A stretch of DNA of 64,000 bases, from NCBI GenBank assembly GCA_018826295.1, contig JAHJZX010000055.1, positions 221,858 through 285,857 on the forward strand, in the 5' to 3' direction. Each line of letters begins with the position of its first letter. The first letter of the stretch is position 1. The translations under genes were made by a program, and so were the position numbers. The stretch is from Gammaproteobacteria bacterium (GTDB lineage: Bacteria > Pseudomonadota > Gammaproteobacteria > Enterobacterales > Alteromonadaceae). Of the stretch, positions 47,999 through 58,098 are shown one piece after another. A model generated the notes under the pieces. That model saw only the letters and a program-made list of their open reading frames with translations. It was not told the DNA's origin and did not search any database.

Positions 47999-49009
47999 TT
48001 GACGACAGTTGCCTTCCTGCCGCTGGAAACTTTGGGTACAGCTCAAGCTATATCAGCCAACTGGCGCGACAGATATCTGCCGCTGTGGCAGTCTATGCAA
48101 AGTGGAGTACTGACCACGGCCGATAAACTGCAATTGCGCTATTACTGCCACCGATCAGAGCATGCACAACAGGCCATAGTCATCAGCCCCGGGCGAATGG
48201 AGCTGGCGCTAAAATACGCCGAACTGAGTTTTGAACTGGTTCAGGCCGGTTACAGTGTCTATATACTTGACCACCGCGGTCAGGGGTTGTCGCAGCGTGA
48301 GCTGCGCAATCCGCACAAAGGCTATGTCAGTAGTTTTCAGCAATACCAACAAGACCTGGCACACTTTATTGACCATGTCGTTGTACCGGCCGGGCATAAG
48401 CGTCATATTGCTTTAGGCCACTCGATGGGCTGTGCGATACTGGCTGGCTATATGCAGTCACATCCGCATCCGTTCAACGCGGCCATTCTCGCTTCGCCGA
48501 TGCTGGGTATTTATACCGGTCTGGTACCTTACCGGCTGGCATTGTCGCTGGCAGTGGCATTTGGTGCCATCAACCGTACCTGCAGTGCTGAACCCTGGTA
48601 TTTTCCCGGACAGGGTAACTATGCAGAAAAAGCATTTGAGCACAATCCGCTAACCAGTTGCGCAGAGCGCTTTCAATGGCTGATGCAACTATACCGTGAT
48701 AACCCTGAGGCACAGCTAGGCGGAGTTACCACCAGTTGGATAAACGCGGCCATCCACGCTATGGCGCATTTACAATCGCAGGCGCAACACTGGCAGACGC
48801 CGCTGTTACTGCTGCAGGCAAGTGCCGACAAGGTCGTTAGTAATCATGCGCAAAACCTGTGGTTTGCAAAGCTCCCAGACTCGGTGGTAAAGCAAAAAGT
48901 TACACTAGCTCAGGCCCGACATGAAATTTTTATGGAATCAGACAATATCCGTCGGCAAGCCTTTGATGCCATTAATCAGTTTTTACAGCAGCTGCCAACA
49001 GAACTCTGA
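47999..49009 (+). CDS. pldB: Lysophospholipase L2-like alpha/beta hydrolase
   Basis: Serine hydrolase of 336 aa with nucleophile S142 in ALGHSMGCA, an oxyanion-region ILDHRGQGLS and C-terminal ARHEIFMESD supplying the His. Motif order and length match E. coli PldB (lysophospholipase, inner membrane associated). The start is TTG with AAGGTG upstream; there is no nearby in-frame ATG. Confidence 0.87.
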   Translation: MTTVAFLPLETLGTAQAISANWRDRYLPLWQSMQSGVLTTADKLQLRYYCHRSEHAQQAIVISPGRMELALKYAELSFELVQAGYSVYILDHRGQGLSQRELRNPHKGYVSSFQQYQQDLAHFIDHVVVPAGHKRHIALGHSMGCAILAGYMQSHPHPFNAAILASPMLGIYTGLVPYRLALSLAVAFGAINRTCSAEPWYFPGQGNYAEKAFEHNPLTSCAERFQWLMQLYRDNPEAQLGGVTTSWINAAIHAMAHLQSQAQHWQTPLLLLQASADKVVSNHAQNLWFAKLPDSVVKQKVTLAQARHEIFMESDNIRRQAFDAINQFLQQLPTEL

Positions 49010-49047
49010 TTTTGCTACACTAGCGCCCTGCCATTATGGAGTCAGTC

Positions 49048-49518
49048 ATGTTAGATGTTGTGTTGTTTGAACCTGAGATCCCACCTAATACCGGTAATAT
49101 TATCCGTCTTTGTGCCAACACCGGCTTTAAGCTGCATTTAATTGAGCCTCTGGGGTTTGCCTGGGACGACAAGCGCATCCGCCGCGCCGGGCTGGATTAC
49201 CACGAATTTGCTGATGTGCAACGCCATGCTAATTTTGCTGAATTTGTTGCCAGCGTAGCCCCGAAACGGTTGTTTGCCTGCACCACTAAAGGCAATACCC
49301 GGCACAGCGACGTTAGCTACCAGGCCGGTGATGCTTTACTTTTCGGTCCAGAAAGCCGAGGTTTGCCCGCAGAGGTACTGCAACAGTTACCCGTTGCCCA
49401 TTGGTTGCGGATCCCAATGACAGCAAACAGCCGCTCGATGAATTTATCCAATGCTGTTGCGGTATTTGTTTACGAATCCTGGCGCCAACTCGATTATCCG
49501 GGTGCCCGTAACCTGTAA
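49048..49518 (+). CDS. trmL: tRNA (cytidine/uridine-2'-O-)-methyltransferase TrmL
   Basis: SPOUT-class enzyme methylating ribose of residue 34 in tRNA-Leu. Motifs are [38 protein letters not shown] and the knot motif [18 protein letters not shown]. Start ATG 49048 has GGAG 6 bases upstream and gives 156 aa (E. coli has 157); an in-frame ATG four codons earlier overlaps that GGAG. Confidence 0.95.
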   Translation: MLDVVLFEPEIPPNTGNIIRLCANTGFKLHLIEPLGFAWDDKRIRRAGLDYHEFADVQRHANFAEFVASVAPKRLFACTTKGNTRHSDVSYQAGDALLFGPESRGLPAEVLQQLPVAHWLRIPMTANSRSMNLSNAVAVFVYESWRQLDYPGARNL

Positions 49519-49592
49519 CTGCGGTTTGCAATACCTGATACAGTGCAGCTATAGTTATTGCTGTTGAGCTCGATAACAAGGATGTCGAAACT

Positions 49593-51470
49593 ATGCCACT
49601 TCTGCGTTGGTTGTCTTGTACTGCCTGCTTGTCAGTGCCTAAGGCACTGGCAAATCAGACAATTCAGGACAATATTGTATTGACCGCCGGCTCCTCTGCG
49701 GCCATTCTGACTGGCGTAGCTTTAGCGTTATTGTTATTTGGCATTGTTTCTTTAACCCTCTTTAATCAGAAACTTCGGCGCCAAAACCGTAGCCTGCTAA
49801 GCAAAAACCGGTTACACAACGCTTTTTTACAGCAATCAGAAGACTTTATTGCCATCCTGGCATCAGATCGCAGTAGCCGCTTTATTAACCCGGCCTTGGC
49901 TGCCCGCTTAAATAACACTACAACACCATTGATATCTGACTTACCGTTGTACGTTAAAAACGACAGTGCGGTGCTACTGCTATCAGATCTTGACCTGAGC
50001 AATGGCTGGCACGGCGAAGCCTGGCTGCAAACCAACAATGGAAGAATACCTCTGTCGGTGGCAATAACAGCCCCGTTGCAGCCAGACGCTAAGCACCTGC
50101 TGCTTGGCCGTGATATCAGCAACCTGCTGCAGCAGCAACAACAAAACAACAGCAACGTGCTATACGACAACGCTACCGGTTTGTATAGTCCGGTATTAAT
50201 GACTGAGTATTTACATACCTTAGTTCAGATCAGCACGACGTCGCATCTGCCTTTTGCGGTGATGTTGGTCAGACTCAACAAATTACTGCAACCGGCGGCG
50301 GTTGCCCCGGTGTTTGATTTACAAAAAGCGCTGATGCAGCTGGCCAACCGCATGTCAGATGTAGTGAGCCAGGGTTGTATCGTTGCCCGTTACAGTGTTG
50401 ATACCCTCGCCATTTTGGTTCCGCAACACCTGTGTCAGGACAATACAGAGTTACAGCTAAACCGGTTAGGCCACAAAATCTTAAAACTGGCAGAGCTCAC
50501 CGCAACCGCCTCCGGCGGTCCAGTACAAACCACCATAGGTATCAGTGTATTTTCGACAGATTCTGATTCCGCAACTGAACTAATACTTGCCGCTTCAGCC
50601 GCTTTGGTTGAAGCGGCCAAAGCCGGCGACAGTCGTATGGTGTTTGCAGATGCGCCCTTTGCCCATCGCGGCAGCGAATATCAGGCGTTAGAATCTGAGT
50701 TACAAAAAGCGATCACGCAAGATGAATTTGAACTGTACTATCAACCACGGATCAGTATTGGCAGCAACCGGGTGGTAGGCTACGAGGCGCTGTTACGCTG
50801 GCACAATCCACGGCGCGGTATATTGTTACCGCAACACTTCTTGGCTATTACAGATGAAAGTGGCCTGACAATACAACTGGAGCGGCTGGCATTTAGCAAA
50901 TGCTGCAGCCAGTTGCAGCTGTGGCGTAAAACAGATATCAACCGTGGCCGCATGGCTTTAAATATATCGGCGTTAAGCCTGCAACAATCCGACTTTATCA
51001 GTTACCTCAACGAGCAACTGGCCACCTTTGCCCTAACTGCAGACATGTTTGAGTTTGAACTGGATGAAGACACGCTACTGCAGGCAGATGAGCAAGTACA
51101 AGCAACCTTGCAGCAACTGGCGCAGCTGGGTTTTTATCTGACTCTGGATAACTTTGGTGAGGGCATGTCGTCACTGTCAGTATTGCGCCAACAGCCACTA
51201 CACAGTGTGAAAATTGCGCCGGCGTATATCAAAGAAATGGAGCATAACGAGCAACAACGTAATATAACCGCCAGCTTGATCCGGCTGGCGTCGTATTTGC
51301 GTCTTGATGTAATGGCCAGTGGCATAGAAAATGAAATGCAGGCTTACCTGTTACATGTAATGGGTTGCGATATTCTGCAAGGCCATTTATTTAGCAAAGC
51401 TATTCCTGCATCAGACATACCGGCGGTGCTGGCAAAAGAGAACCGCCTGGTGCGCAAGGTGCTAAATTAA
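49593..51470 (+). CDS. GGDEF-EAL protein with degenerate domains
   Basis: An N-terminal hydrophobic pair (about 5-20 and 31-56) precedes a PAS-like region, a GGDEF domain lacking the GGDEF motif (YSVDTLAIL instead) and an EAL domain. The EAL keeps E398 (EAL), the N of LNIS, E in FELDE and K in VKIA. It has DNFG for DDFG (second D to N520) and ASGIE for AEGVE (E to S576). Both lost residues are catalytic in EAL phosphodiesterases, so it may only bind c-di-GMP or signal by contact. 625 aa; it is convergent with gpsA, 1 bp apart. Confidence 0.88.
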   Translation: MPLLRWLSCTACLSVPKALANQTIQDNIVLTAGSSAAILTGVALALLLFGIVSLTLFNQKLRRQNRSLLSKNRLHNAFLQQSEDFIAILASDRSSRFINPALAARLNNTTTPLISDLPLYVKNDSAVLLLSDLDLSNGWHGEAWLQTNNGRIPLSVAITAPLQPDAKHLLLGRDISNLLQQQQQNNSNVLYDNATGLYSPVLMTEYLHTLVQISTTSHLPFAVMLVRLNKLLQPAAVAPVFDLQKALMQLANRMSDVVSQGCIVARYSVDTLAILVPQHLCQDNTELQLNRLGHKILKLAELTATASGGPVQTTIGISVFSTDSDSATELILAASAALVEAAKAGDSRMVFADAPFAHRGSEYQALESELQKAITQDEFELYYQPRISIGSNRVVGYEALLRWHNPRRGILLPQHFLAITDESGLTIQLERLAFSKCCSQLQLWRKTDINRGRMALNISALSLQQSDFISYLNEQLATFALTADMFEFELDEDTLLQADEQVQATLQQLAQLGFYLTLDNFGEGMSSLSVLRQQPLHSVKIAPAYIKEMEHNEQQRNITASLIRLASYLRLDVMASGIENEMQAYLLHVMGCDILQGHLFSKAIPASDIPAVLAKENRLVRKVLN

Positions 51471-51471
51471 T

Positions 51472-52479
51472 TTAACTGACTTCGTCACGTTTCTCGCGGC
51501 CCAGCAAATCTACTGCCGCCAACTTAACGTCTTTGTTTTGATACAACACCTGGTATATTTGCTCCGTGATCGGCATTTCTACCCCCACTCGTTGCGCCAG
51601 ATTATATACTTCGCGGGCGTTACGGTAGCCTTCTACCACCTGTCCAATTTGCGCCATGGCCTCGTCAACTGCGGTGCCCTGCCCCAGCAGTAAACCAAAA
51701 CGCCGATTGCGCGACTGGTTATCGGTACAGGTTAACACCAAGTCACCCAGCCCTGCCATGCCCATAAAGGTGTCTTTTTTGGCACCCAAGGCACAGCCCA
51801 GCCGGCACATTTCTGTCAGGCCGCGAGTGATCAATGCGGTACGTGCATTGGCACCAAATCCAATACCATCGGCCATGCCGGCACCGATAGCAATAACATT
51901 TTTTACCGCACCACCAAGTTGCACACCGATAAAATCGGGGTTGGTATAAACGCGAAAACTTTTGGCACAATGCAGTAAGTCTGACAATTCCTGAATAAAG
52001 GCGTTGTCGGTAGAGCTAAGTGAAATGGCTGTTGGCATCCCCATGGCCATTTCCTTGGCAAAAGTCGGGCCGGAAAACACCGCTAATGATACCTTGTCGC
52101 CGAGGATATCATGCGCGACATCCTGCAACAGTCGGCCAGTCTCTGGCTCCAGCCCTTTGGTTGCCCAGGCAACACGGGCGTCGGCACGCAAAAAAGGCTT
52201 AATTTGTTGCAGCGTTTCGGCAAAAGCATGGCTGGGAACGACCAGCAAGATATCCCTGCTACTGGCCACCGCTGCGGCTAAATCAGCGGTCAGCTGCAAT
52301 GTCTCAGGCAGTGTGATATTCGGCAGGTATTTTTGATTCAGCCGTTGCCGGGCCATATCAGCCATATCTTGCTTATTGCGGCCCCACAGCGTAATGCTAT
52401 TACCATTACGTGCCAGGCAAATAGCCAGGGCAGTGCCATAAGACCCTGCCCCCAGTACTGCTATCGCGGCAGCTTGCAT
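51472..52479 (-). CDS. gpsA: Glycerol-3-phosphate dehydrogenase [NAD(P)+]
   Basis: Reduces dihydroxyacetone phosphate to sn-glycerol-3-phosphate for phospholipid synthesis. Rossmann motif is [12 protein letters not shown], and the family runs [25 protein letters not shown] and [11 protein letters not shown] follow, with catalytic Lys in GGAVKNV. 335 aa. It begins 3 bp after the secB stop, in the yibN-grxC-secB-gpsA operon. Confidence 0.96.
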   Translation of the reverse strand: MQAAAIAVLGAGSYGTALAICLARNGNSITLWGRNKQDMADMARQRLNQKYLPNITLPETLQLTADLAAAVASSRDILLVVPSHAFAETLQQIKPFLRADARVAWATKGLEPETGRLLQDVAHDILGDKVSLAVFSGPTFAKEMAMGMPTAISLSSTDNAFIQELSDLLHCAKSFRVYTNPDFIGVQLGGAVKNVIAIGAGMADGIGFGANARTALITRGLTEMCRLGCALGAKKDTFMGMAGLGDLVLTCTDNQSRNRRFGLLLGQGTAVDEAMAQIGQVVEGYRNAREVYNLAQRVGVEMPITEQIYQVLYQNKDVKLAAVDLLGREKRDEVS

Positions 52480-52482
52480 GCG

Positions 52483-52971
52483 TTAAGCGTCTGCTTTAAC
52501 AGCTTGAGCTTCGGTCTGACGGCGCTGCACATATTGTGCAAACAGCGCATCAAAGTTTACCGGCGCCAGGTTCAGTTGTGGGAAGGTACCACGGTTAACC
52601 AGGTTTGACACGGCTTCACGTGCATACGGAAACAGTACGTTAGGGCAAAATGATGCCAACATATGTGCCATTTGCGCATCTTCTAATTGACCAATAGAGA
52701 AGATACCGGCTTGTTGCACTTCACAAAGAAAGGCTACTTCGTTTTCAACAGTAGTGGTAACCGTTAGTGACAACACCACCTGAAACGTATTGTCTTCCAG
52801 TTTTTCGCTGCGGGTGTCTAAATCCAGCTTCACTTCCGGCTTCCATTCTTTGCGGAAAATAGCAGGCGCATTTGGCGCTTCAAACGAAATATCTTTAACA
52901 AAAATACGCTGAATTGCGAATTGTACACCTTGCTGCTCAGTTGCAACGCCGTTTGCTTGTTGTTCGGCCAT
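52483..52971 (-). CDS. secB: Protein-export chaperone SecB
   Basis: Tetrameric chaperone that keeps preproteins unfolded and delivers them to SecA. Family motifs are [43 protein letters not shown] and [12 protein letters not shown]. 162 aa, close to the E. coli 155. The acidic SecA-binding surface is not resolvable by eye. Confidence 0.96.
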   Translation of the reverse strand: MAEQQANGVATEQQGVQFAIQRIFVKDISFEAPNAPAIFRKEWKPEVKLDLDTRSEKLEDNTFQVVLSLTVTTTVENEVAFLCEVQQAGIFSIGQLEDAQMAHMLASFCPNVLFPYAREAVSNLVNRGTFPQLNLAPVNFDALFAQYVQRRQTEAQAVKADA

Positions 52972-52990
52972 GATAATACCTGTAATAAAA

Positions 52991-53251
52991 TTATGAATTT
53001 AATAACGGATCGAGTTTCCCGCTGACATCTAACGCCAGCATGTCATCACATCCACCTATGTGGCGCTCACCAATAAAAATTTGTGGCACTGTGGTTCTGC
53101 CACCGGCACGCTCGATCATCTCGGGGCGCAGCTCTGGCTGCTCATCAATACGGATTTCCTGATAGCTGACGCCTTTATTATCCAGTACGGATTTGGCGCG
53201 AACACAATAAGGACAATACGCTTTGGTGTAAATAGTCACATGCGACATCAT
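52991..53251 (-). CDS. grxC: Glutaredoxin 3
   Basis: Glutathione-dependent disulfide reductase of 86 aa with the CPYC active site ([11 protein letters not shown]), TVPQIFI cis-Pro loop and [10 protein letters not shown] glutathione-binding motif. The ATG overlaps the yibN stop by one base (TAATG); a second ATG follows immediately and may be the real start. Confidence 0.95.
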   Translation of the reverse strand: MMSHVTIYTKAYCPYCVRAKSVLDNKGVSYQEIRIDEQPELRPEMIERAGGRTTVPQIFIGERHIGGCDDMLALDVSGKLDPLLNS

Positions 53252-53685
53252 TACCTCTTCGATTTCACTACCGGCAAACTGGCGCCGGTCCAGCTGCCCA
53301 TGCCGCCCTGTAACACTGATACAGTGGTAAAGCCTTGCTTTAACAAACTGGCCGCAGCTTTTTGTGCATTAATACCAGCCTGGCATACCAGAATAATGGG
53401 CTCAGCTTTGTGTTTTTCAAGCCCTGCCAGCTGTTGTTTTTCAATATCTGCCAGGCTGATGTTACGCGCCGCCGTAATGTGGCCTTTGTTATAGTCACCT
53501 TCGGCGCGAATATCGACGACCTGGGCATTGTGCCGGTTAACCTGTAGCGTAAGCTCAGTTGGGGTAATTTGTTTTACCGCGGAAAATAGTGATTTTATCC
53601 AGCTGGCAATCAGCATGATAAACAACACCACCCAAATAGCGCTTAAAATAGGATGATTACTGAAAAACTCAATGTACTGCTGCAT
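53251..53685 (-). CDS. yibN: Membrane-anchored rhodanese (YibN type)
   Basis: One N-terminal TM helix (about 15-33) is followed by a rhodanese domain (about 45-140) with catalytic Cys in LVCQAGINAQKAA and LQGGMGSW near the end. The sulfur acceptor is unknown. 144 aa. Synteny with E. coli yibN-grxC-secB-gpsA is complete. It is divergent from gpmI. Confidence 0.92.
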   Translation of the reverse strand: MQQYIEFFSNHPILSAIWVVLFIMLIASWIKSLFSAVKQITPTELTLQVNRHNAQVVDIRAEGDYNKGHITAARNISLADIEKQQLAGLEKHKAEPIILVCQAGINAQKAAASLLKQGFTTVSVLQGGMGSWTGASLPVVKSKR

Positions 53686-53854
53686 AGCGTCTCTGCTTAT
53701 TATCGAAGTAAAAACCAGCGCAGAGTATACTCAGTTTAATGGCTAAAAGCAGCATTGTAATGGCAGGCGAATATTGTTCAGGGCTGGAGAATTGTACAAA
53801 TTGCGGTAAGATAGTCGCCGTTTTCGCCTTCTTTTATTCTGATATGGAGTTCTC

Positions 53855-55399
53855 ATGAGCAGTCGCAAAAAACCTTTGGTGTTATTAATTCTTGATGGCT
53901 GGGGCTATCGTGAAGAAAGCAGTAATAATGCCATTGCGCAGGCCAATACCCCAATCATGGATAGCCTGTGGCGCGACTACCCACACAGTTTAATTTCAGG
54001 CTCGGGCCTGGATGTGGGGTTGCCAGATGGCCAGATGGGTAACTCTGAGGTTGGCCATGTAAACCTTGGCTCCGGCCGCGTGGTGTATCAGGATTTTACC
54101 CGCATTACCAAGGCGATTAGTGACGGCGATTTTTATACTAACCCTGTACTGCAGGGTGCGGTACAGCAAGCCAAACAGCACGGAAAAGCGGTGCACCTGA
54201 TGGGCTTGTTGTCGCCAGGTGGCGTACACAGCCATGAAGACCATTTACTGGCGATGATTGAGTTAGCCGAGCGTGAAGGCGCAGGCCCGATTTACCTGCA
54301 TGCATTTTTGGATGGCCGTGACACGCCACCGCGCAGCGCCAAAGCCTCACTGGAAAAAATTCAGGCGCATTTTGCCCGTACCGGCAGTGGGCAAATTGCC
54401 TCAGTTATTGGCCGCTACTATGCAATGGACCGTGATAAACGTTGGGACAGAGTGCAACAGGCCTATGACCTGTTAACCCAAGGCAAAGCTGAGTTTCATG
54501 CCGACACTGCGCTGCAGGCGCTAGAAATGGCCTATCAACGCGACGAAAATGATGAGTTTGTTAAAGCCACGGCTATAGTACCTGCTGGCGCCAGCCCAGT
54601 GCAGATGCAGGATGGCGATGCGTTAATCTTTATGAATTTTCGTGCCGACCGGGCCCGCCAGTTTAGCCGGGCCTTTACCGATGACAACTTTAGCGGTTTT
54701 AACCGCCAGCACCGCCCTGCTCTTGGCAGCTTTGTAATGCTTACCGAATATGCCGCCGATATAAAAGCTCAGTGTGCTTACCCGCCACAAAGCCTGAACA
54801 ATGTGCTGGGTGAATGGTTAGCCAAACTCGGCAAAACCCAGTTACGGATTTCCGAAACCGAAAAATACGCTCATGTTACGTTTTTCTTCAGTGGTGGCCG
54901 CGAAGACTTATTCGACGGCGAGCAGCGCATTTTAATCGACTCACCTAAGGTGGCTACCTATGATTTGCAACCGGAAATGAGCTCTGCCGAGTTAACAGAC
55001 CAGCTGGTTGGCGCCATTCACAGCGGTGATTTTGATGTGATTATTTGCAATTACCCGAACGGCGATATGGTTGGCCATACCGGTGTAATGTCGGCAGCAA
55101 TCAAAGCGGTTGAGGCTGTTGACAGCTGTATTGGCCGGGTGGTAGCTGCATTGCGGGAAGTGGGTGGCGAATGTCTTATCACCGCCGATCATGGCAATGC
55201 CGAAATGATGCTGGATACCGACTCAGGTCAGGCGCACACGGCTCATACCAGTGGCCCGGTACCCTTGATATATGTCGGCCGCGACGCGACGGTAACTGAG
55301 GGCGGCATTTTAAGCGATATAGCGCCGACTATGCTGCACCTGATGGGCTTAGCTATTCCGGAAGAAATGACCGGTAAAATACTGTTGCAGCCCAAATAA
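53855..55399 (+). CDS. gpmI: 2,3-bisphosphoglycerate-independent phosphoglycerate mutase
   Basis: Glycolytic, manganese-dependent alkaline-phosphatase-fold enzyme of 514 aa. The N-terminal metal motif is [11 protein letters not shown], the phosphorylated Ser64 is in [12 protein letters not shown], and the C-terminal metal motifs are [13 protein letters not shown] and [11 protein letters not shown]. Its stop overlaps the envC ATG by one base (TAATG). Confidence 0.97.
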   Translation: MSSRKKPLVLLILDGWGYREESSNNAIAQANTPIMDSLWRDYPHSLISGSGLDVGLPDGQMGNSEVGHVNLGSGRVVYQDFTRITKAISDGDFYTNPVLQGAVQQAKQHGKAVHLMGLLSPGGVHSHEDHLLAMIELAEREGAGPIYLHAFLDGRDTPPRSAKASLEKIQAHFARTGSGQIASVIGRYYAMDRDKRWDRVQQAYDLLTQGKAEFHADTALQALEMAYQRDENDEFVKATAIVPAGASPVQMQDGDALIFMNFRADRARQFSRAFTDDNFSGFNRQHRPALGSFVMLTEYAADIKAQCAYPPQSLNNVLGEWLAKLGKTQLRISETEKYAHVTFFFSGGREDLFDGEQRILIDSPKVATYDLQPEMSSAELTDQLVGAIHSGDFDVIICNYPNGDMVGHTGVMSAAIKAVEAVDSCIGRVVAALREVGGECLITADHGNAEMMLDTDSGQAHTAHTSGPVPLIYVGRDATVTEGGILSDIAPTMLHLMGLAIPEEMTGKILLQPK

Positions 55400-56535
55400 T
55401 GCCTGCTCGTTTGTTTTCACTGCTGTGCTGTAGCCTGCTGGCTGCAATGGCGCTTAGCCCGGCGCTGGCGCAGCAGCAACAAGAACAGGAACTGGCCAAG
55501 CTGCAACAGCAAATTCAGCTAACAGAGCGTCAGCTAAAACAACAGCAGCAACAACTGGAACAAGCCGAGCAGCAATTGCAGCAGTCCGATCGCGCCCTGG
55601 CCAAAGCCTCAGCAGCGGTACACAGCACCGAGCAGCAACGGCAGCAATTGGCCGGGCAAGAGCAAAAGCTAATTCAGCAAAAAACCGAGCTGCAGCTACG
55701 CTTGGCTCAGCAGCAGCAGTTATTGGCTTCGCAGTTGAAAAGTGCCTACAGTCTGGGCCAGCACGACTACAGCCGCATGCTGTTAAATCAACAAGATGCC
55801 GGCAAACTGGAGCGGGTGTTAAGTTATTATCAGTATTTCAACAGCGCCCGTTTGGCGCAGCTTAAGCAACTCAACCAAACCATCGCCGAACTGCAACAGG
55901 TGCTGGCAGAACTTGCCGAGAAACAACAACAACTTGCCGATACGTTGCGTACCTTGCAACAGCAGCAGCAACAACTGCAGAGTGCTAAAGCCAGCCAACA
56001 GCAAGCGTTAGCAGCGTTGCAAACAACCTTAACGCAACAAGGCCGCCAGTTGGATTATTTGCGCCAAAACGAAGCCAGCTTGCAGGCCACGCTGGAAGAG
56101 CTGCGTAAACGGGCACAACAAAGTCTCGAATTGGCAGGCCTGAGTGGCCAAAAAGGCACGTTAAATTGGCCGCTTAAAGGTACTTTACTTCAACGATTTG
56201 GTGAAAGCCGCCAGGGCGGTATGTCATCGCGTGGTATTCTGATCCAAAGCAGTGAAGGCGCAACGGTGCATGCCATTGCCGACGGCCAGGTCATTTATGC
56301 CGACTGGCTAAAAGGCTATGGCTGGGTGATAGTGCTGGATCATGGCAATGGCTACATGAGTTTGTATGGCCACAACCAGAACCTGCTAAAACAACCTGGT
56401 GCCCGCATCAGCGCCGGCGAAGGCATTGCATTGGCCGGCATGAGTGGCGGCCAGGCCAGTGCCGGCTTGTATTTTGAAATACGCAATAAAGGCGAAGCGG
56501 TTAACCCTTTGCAATGGTTAAACAAACCAAGATAA
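55399..56535 (+). CDS. envC: Murein hydrolase activator EnvC
   Basis: Periplasmic activator of the septal amidases AmiA/AmiB, recruited by FtsEX. A signal peptide ([20 protein letters not shown], cleavage near 24) is followed by a very Gln-rich coiled coil (about 26-245) and a LytM domain (about 250-375). The LytM metal site is degenerate: SSRGILIQ replaces the H-x-G-x-D region and LYFEIR lacks the first His of the H-x-H motif. It should activate rather than cut, as in E. coli. 378 aa; position after gpmI is conserved. Confidence 0.92.
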   Translation: MPARLFSLLCCSLLAAMALSPALAQQQQEQELAKLQQQIQLTERQLKQQQQQLEQAEQQLQQSDRALAKASAAVHSTEQQRQQLAGQEQKLIQQKTELQLRLAQQQQLLASQLKSAYSLGQHDYSRMLLNQQDAGKLERVLSYYQYFNSARLAQLKQLNQTIAELQQVLAELAEKQQQLADTLRTLQQQQQQLQSAKASQQQALAALQTTLTQQGRQLDYLRQNEASLQATLEELRKRAQQSLELAGLSGQKGTLNWPLKGTLLQRFGESRQGGMSSRGILIQSSEGATVHAIADGQVIYADWLKGYGWVIVLDHGNGYMSLYGHNQNLLKQPGARISAGEGIALAGMSGGQASAGLYFEIRNKGEAVNPLQWLNKPR

Positions 56536-56625
56536 AAAACATAATGCCATCACCAAGGCTTGCACTTATACTGATGACAATGGATTTCAACACAAGCGCC
56601 GGACGCAACTGAGAATAATAATATC

Positions 56626-57399
56626 GTGCGACTATTTACTGCTTTAGCAATTTGCCTGCTGAGCTTTGCCAGCTCAAGCTTTGCTGACACACCGAAAATT
56701 GCCATCATCATTGATGATATCGGCTATCAGAAAGCCGATCTAAAACTGATAGATCTGCCGTTTCCGTTAACTTTTGCGGTACTGCCACACACGCCTTATG
56801 GCAATAAAGCGGCAAAACATGCTTTTATGCAGCAAAAAGATATCATGCTGCATATGCCAATGCAGGCAAGTAACGGCAAAGCGCCAGGCCCAGGCGCCCT
56901 GACCGGGGAAATGAGTAAGCAGCAAGTACAACAAACGCTGCAAGCCGCTCTGGCCGACATTCCCTATGCTATTGGGATAAATAACCATATGGGCAGCCAC
57001 TACACAGAGTTGGCGGAACCAATGGCCTGGACCATGGAGTATTTGCGCAAGCGACATTTGTTTTTTGTAGACAGCCTGACCACAGCAAAAAGCCAGGCCG
57101 GAAAATACGCCCGCCAGTACGGTGTGACAAACTTAAGCCGGCAAGTGTTTTTGGATAACGATCAGAACGAAGCAGCCATTGCCAGACAGTTTGAAACCTT
57201 GCTGCGTATTGCCCGTAAGCGCAACAGCGCTATCGCCATTGCGCATCCGTACCCGGAAACCTATAGTTTTTTGCGTCAACAACTGCCTAAGTTGCAACAG
57301 CAAGGCATACAGCTGGTTAGTATTTCGCAGTTGTTACCGCAGCACCACGATGTTATTGCCGCCGGCTTTACAGCACCGGCGGTTTCGGCACCGCAGTAA
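56626..57399 (+). CDS. yibQ: Divergent polysaccharide deacetylase family protein (YibQ)
   Basis: A secreted protein of 257 aa with a signal peptide (MRLFTALAICLLSFASSSFA) and DUF610-type motifs PKIAIIIDDIGYQ, FAVLPHTPYG, LHMPMQAS, GINNHMGSHYTE and FVDSLTTAKS. The DD and HMGSH resemble the metal site of polysaccharide deacetylases, but no substrate is known. The start is GTG. The gpmI-envC-yibQ order is as in E. coli. Confidence 0.9.
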   Translation: MRLFTALAICLLSFASSSFADTPKIAIIIDDIGYQKADLKLIDLPFPLTFAVLPHTPYGNKAAKHAFMQQKDIMLHMPMQASNGKAPGPGALTGEMSKQQVQQTLQAALADIPYAIGINNHMGSHYTELAEPMAWTMEYLRKRHLFFVDSLTTAKSQAGKYARQYGVTNLSRQVFLDNDQNEAAIARQFETLLRIARKRNSAIAIAHPYPETYSFLRQQLPKLQQQGIQLVSISQLLPQHHDVIAAGFTAPAVSAPQ

Positions 57400-57427
57400 G
57401 CCGCTATTATCTGCAGCTAGCTGCAGC

Positions 57428-57461
57428 AAAAAAACACCCGGCAAAGGCCGGGTGTTTTTTT
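57428..57461. terminator. Bidirectional terminator between yibQ and grpE
   Basis: CACCCGGC (57435-57442) and GCCGGGTG (57447-57454) form an 8-bp stem around AAAG, flanked by an A-run left and a T-run right. Confidence 0.93.
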
Positions 57462-57480
57462 ATCTCTGTGAAATTAAAGC

Positions 57481-58056
57481 TTATTCTGGCGCTTTAGATA
57501 CACCCACCATCGCCGGGCGCAACAGTCGGCCATTTAGCTCATAGCCTTTTTGCATTACAAAAGTAACGGTATTCGGTGCAACATCAGCAGAAGGCTGAAT
57601 GCTCATAGCCTGGTGCAGCTCCGGGTTAAACGGCTGGCCCTGTGGATCGATCTGGTTTACGCCGTACTTCGCGACGGTATCCAGAAAGCTCTTAACGGTA
57701 AGCTCTACACCTTCAACCACACCTTTTAACGCTTCATCCTCGCGGTTGATAAACGCCAGTGCCCGCTCCAGATTGTCTACCACCGGCAGCAGGTCTGCGG
57801 AAAACTTTTCCAGCGCAAACTTATGCGCCTTTTCTACATCCATACTGGCGCGGCGACGAATATTGTCTGACTCCGCCTTAATACGCAGCATTAAATCATG
57901 TTGCTCAGCCAGTTGAGCCTTGGTTTGTGCCAGCTCAGTTTCCAGCTTACTGATAATACTTTCCTCACCAGACAGTTCCACGGTATCAGCCGTGTCATTT
58001 GCTGGCTGCTGAGTATGTTCAGTCGTGTTATCTGTTGGCTGTTGTTGCTCAGTCAT
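57481..58056 (-). CDS. grpE: Nucleotide exchange factor GrpE
   Basis: Exchanges ADP for ATP on DnaK. An acidic disordered N-terminus (1-35), long coiled coil (about 36-95: [38 protein letters not shown]) and a beta-domain ([37 protein letters not shown]) are all visible. 191 aa. It follows hrcA by 42 bp on the same strand, so both are probably read from the sigma-32-like promoter upstream of hrcA. Confidence 0.97.
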   Translation of the reverse strand: MTEQQQPTDNTTEHTQQPANDTADTVELSGEESIISKLETELAQTKAQLAEQHDLMLRIKAESDNIRRRASMDVEKAHKFALEKFSADLLPVVDNLERALAFINREDEALKGVVEGVELTVKSFLDTVAKYGVNQIDPQGQPFNPELHQAMSIQPSADVAPNTVTFVMQKGYELNGRLLRPAMVGVSKAPE

Positions 58057-58098
58057 GTGTCACTACTCCGAAATTAAACAGGTGTATTATGGGGATAC

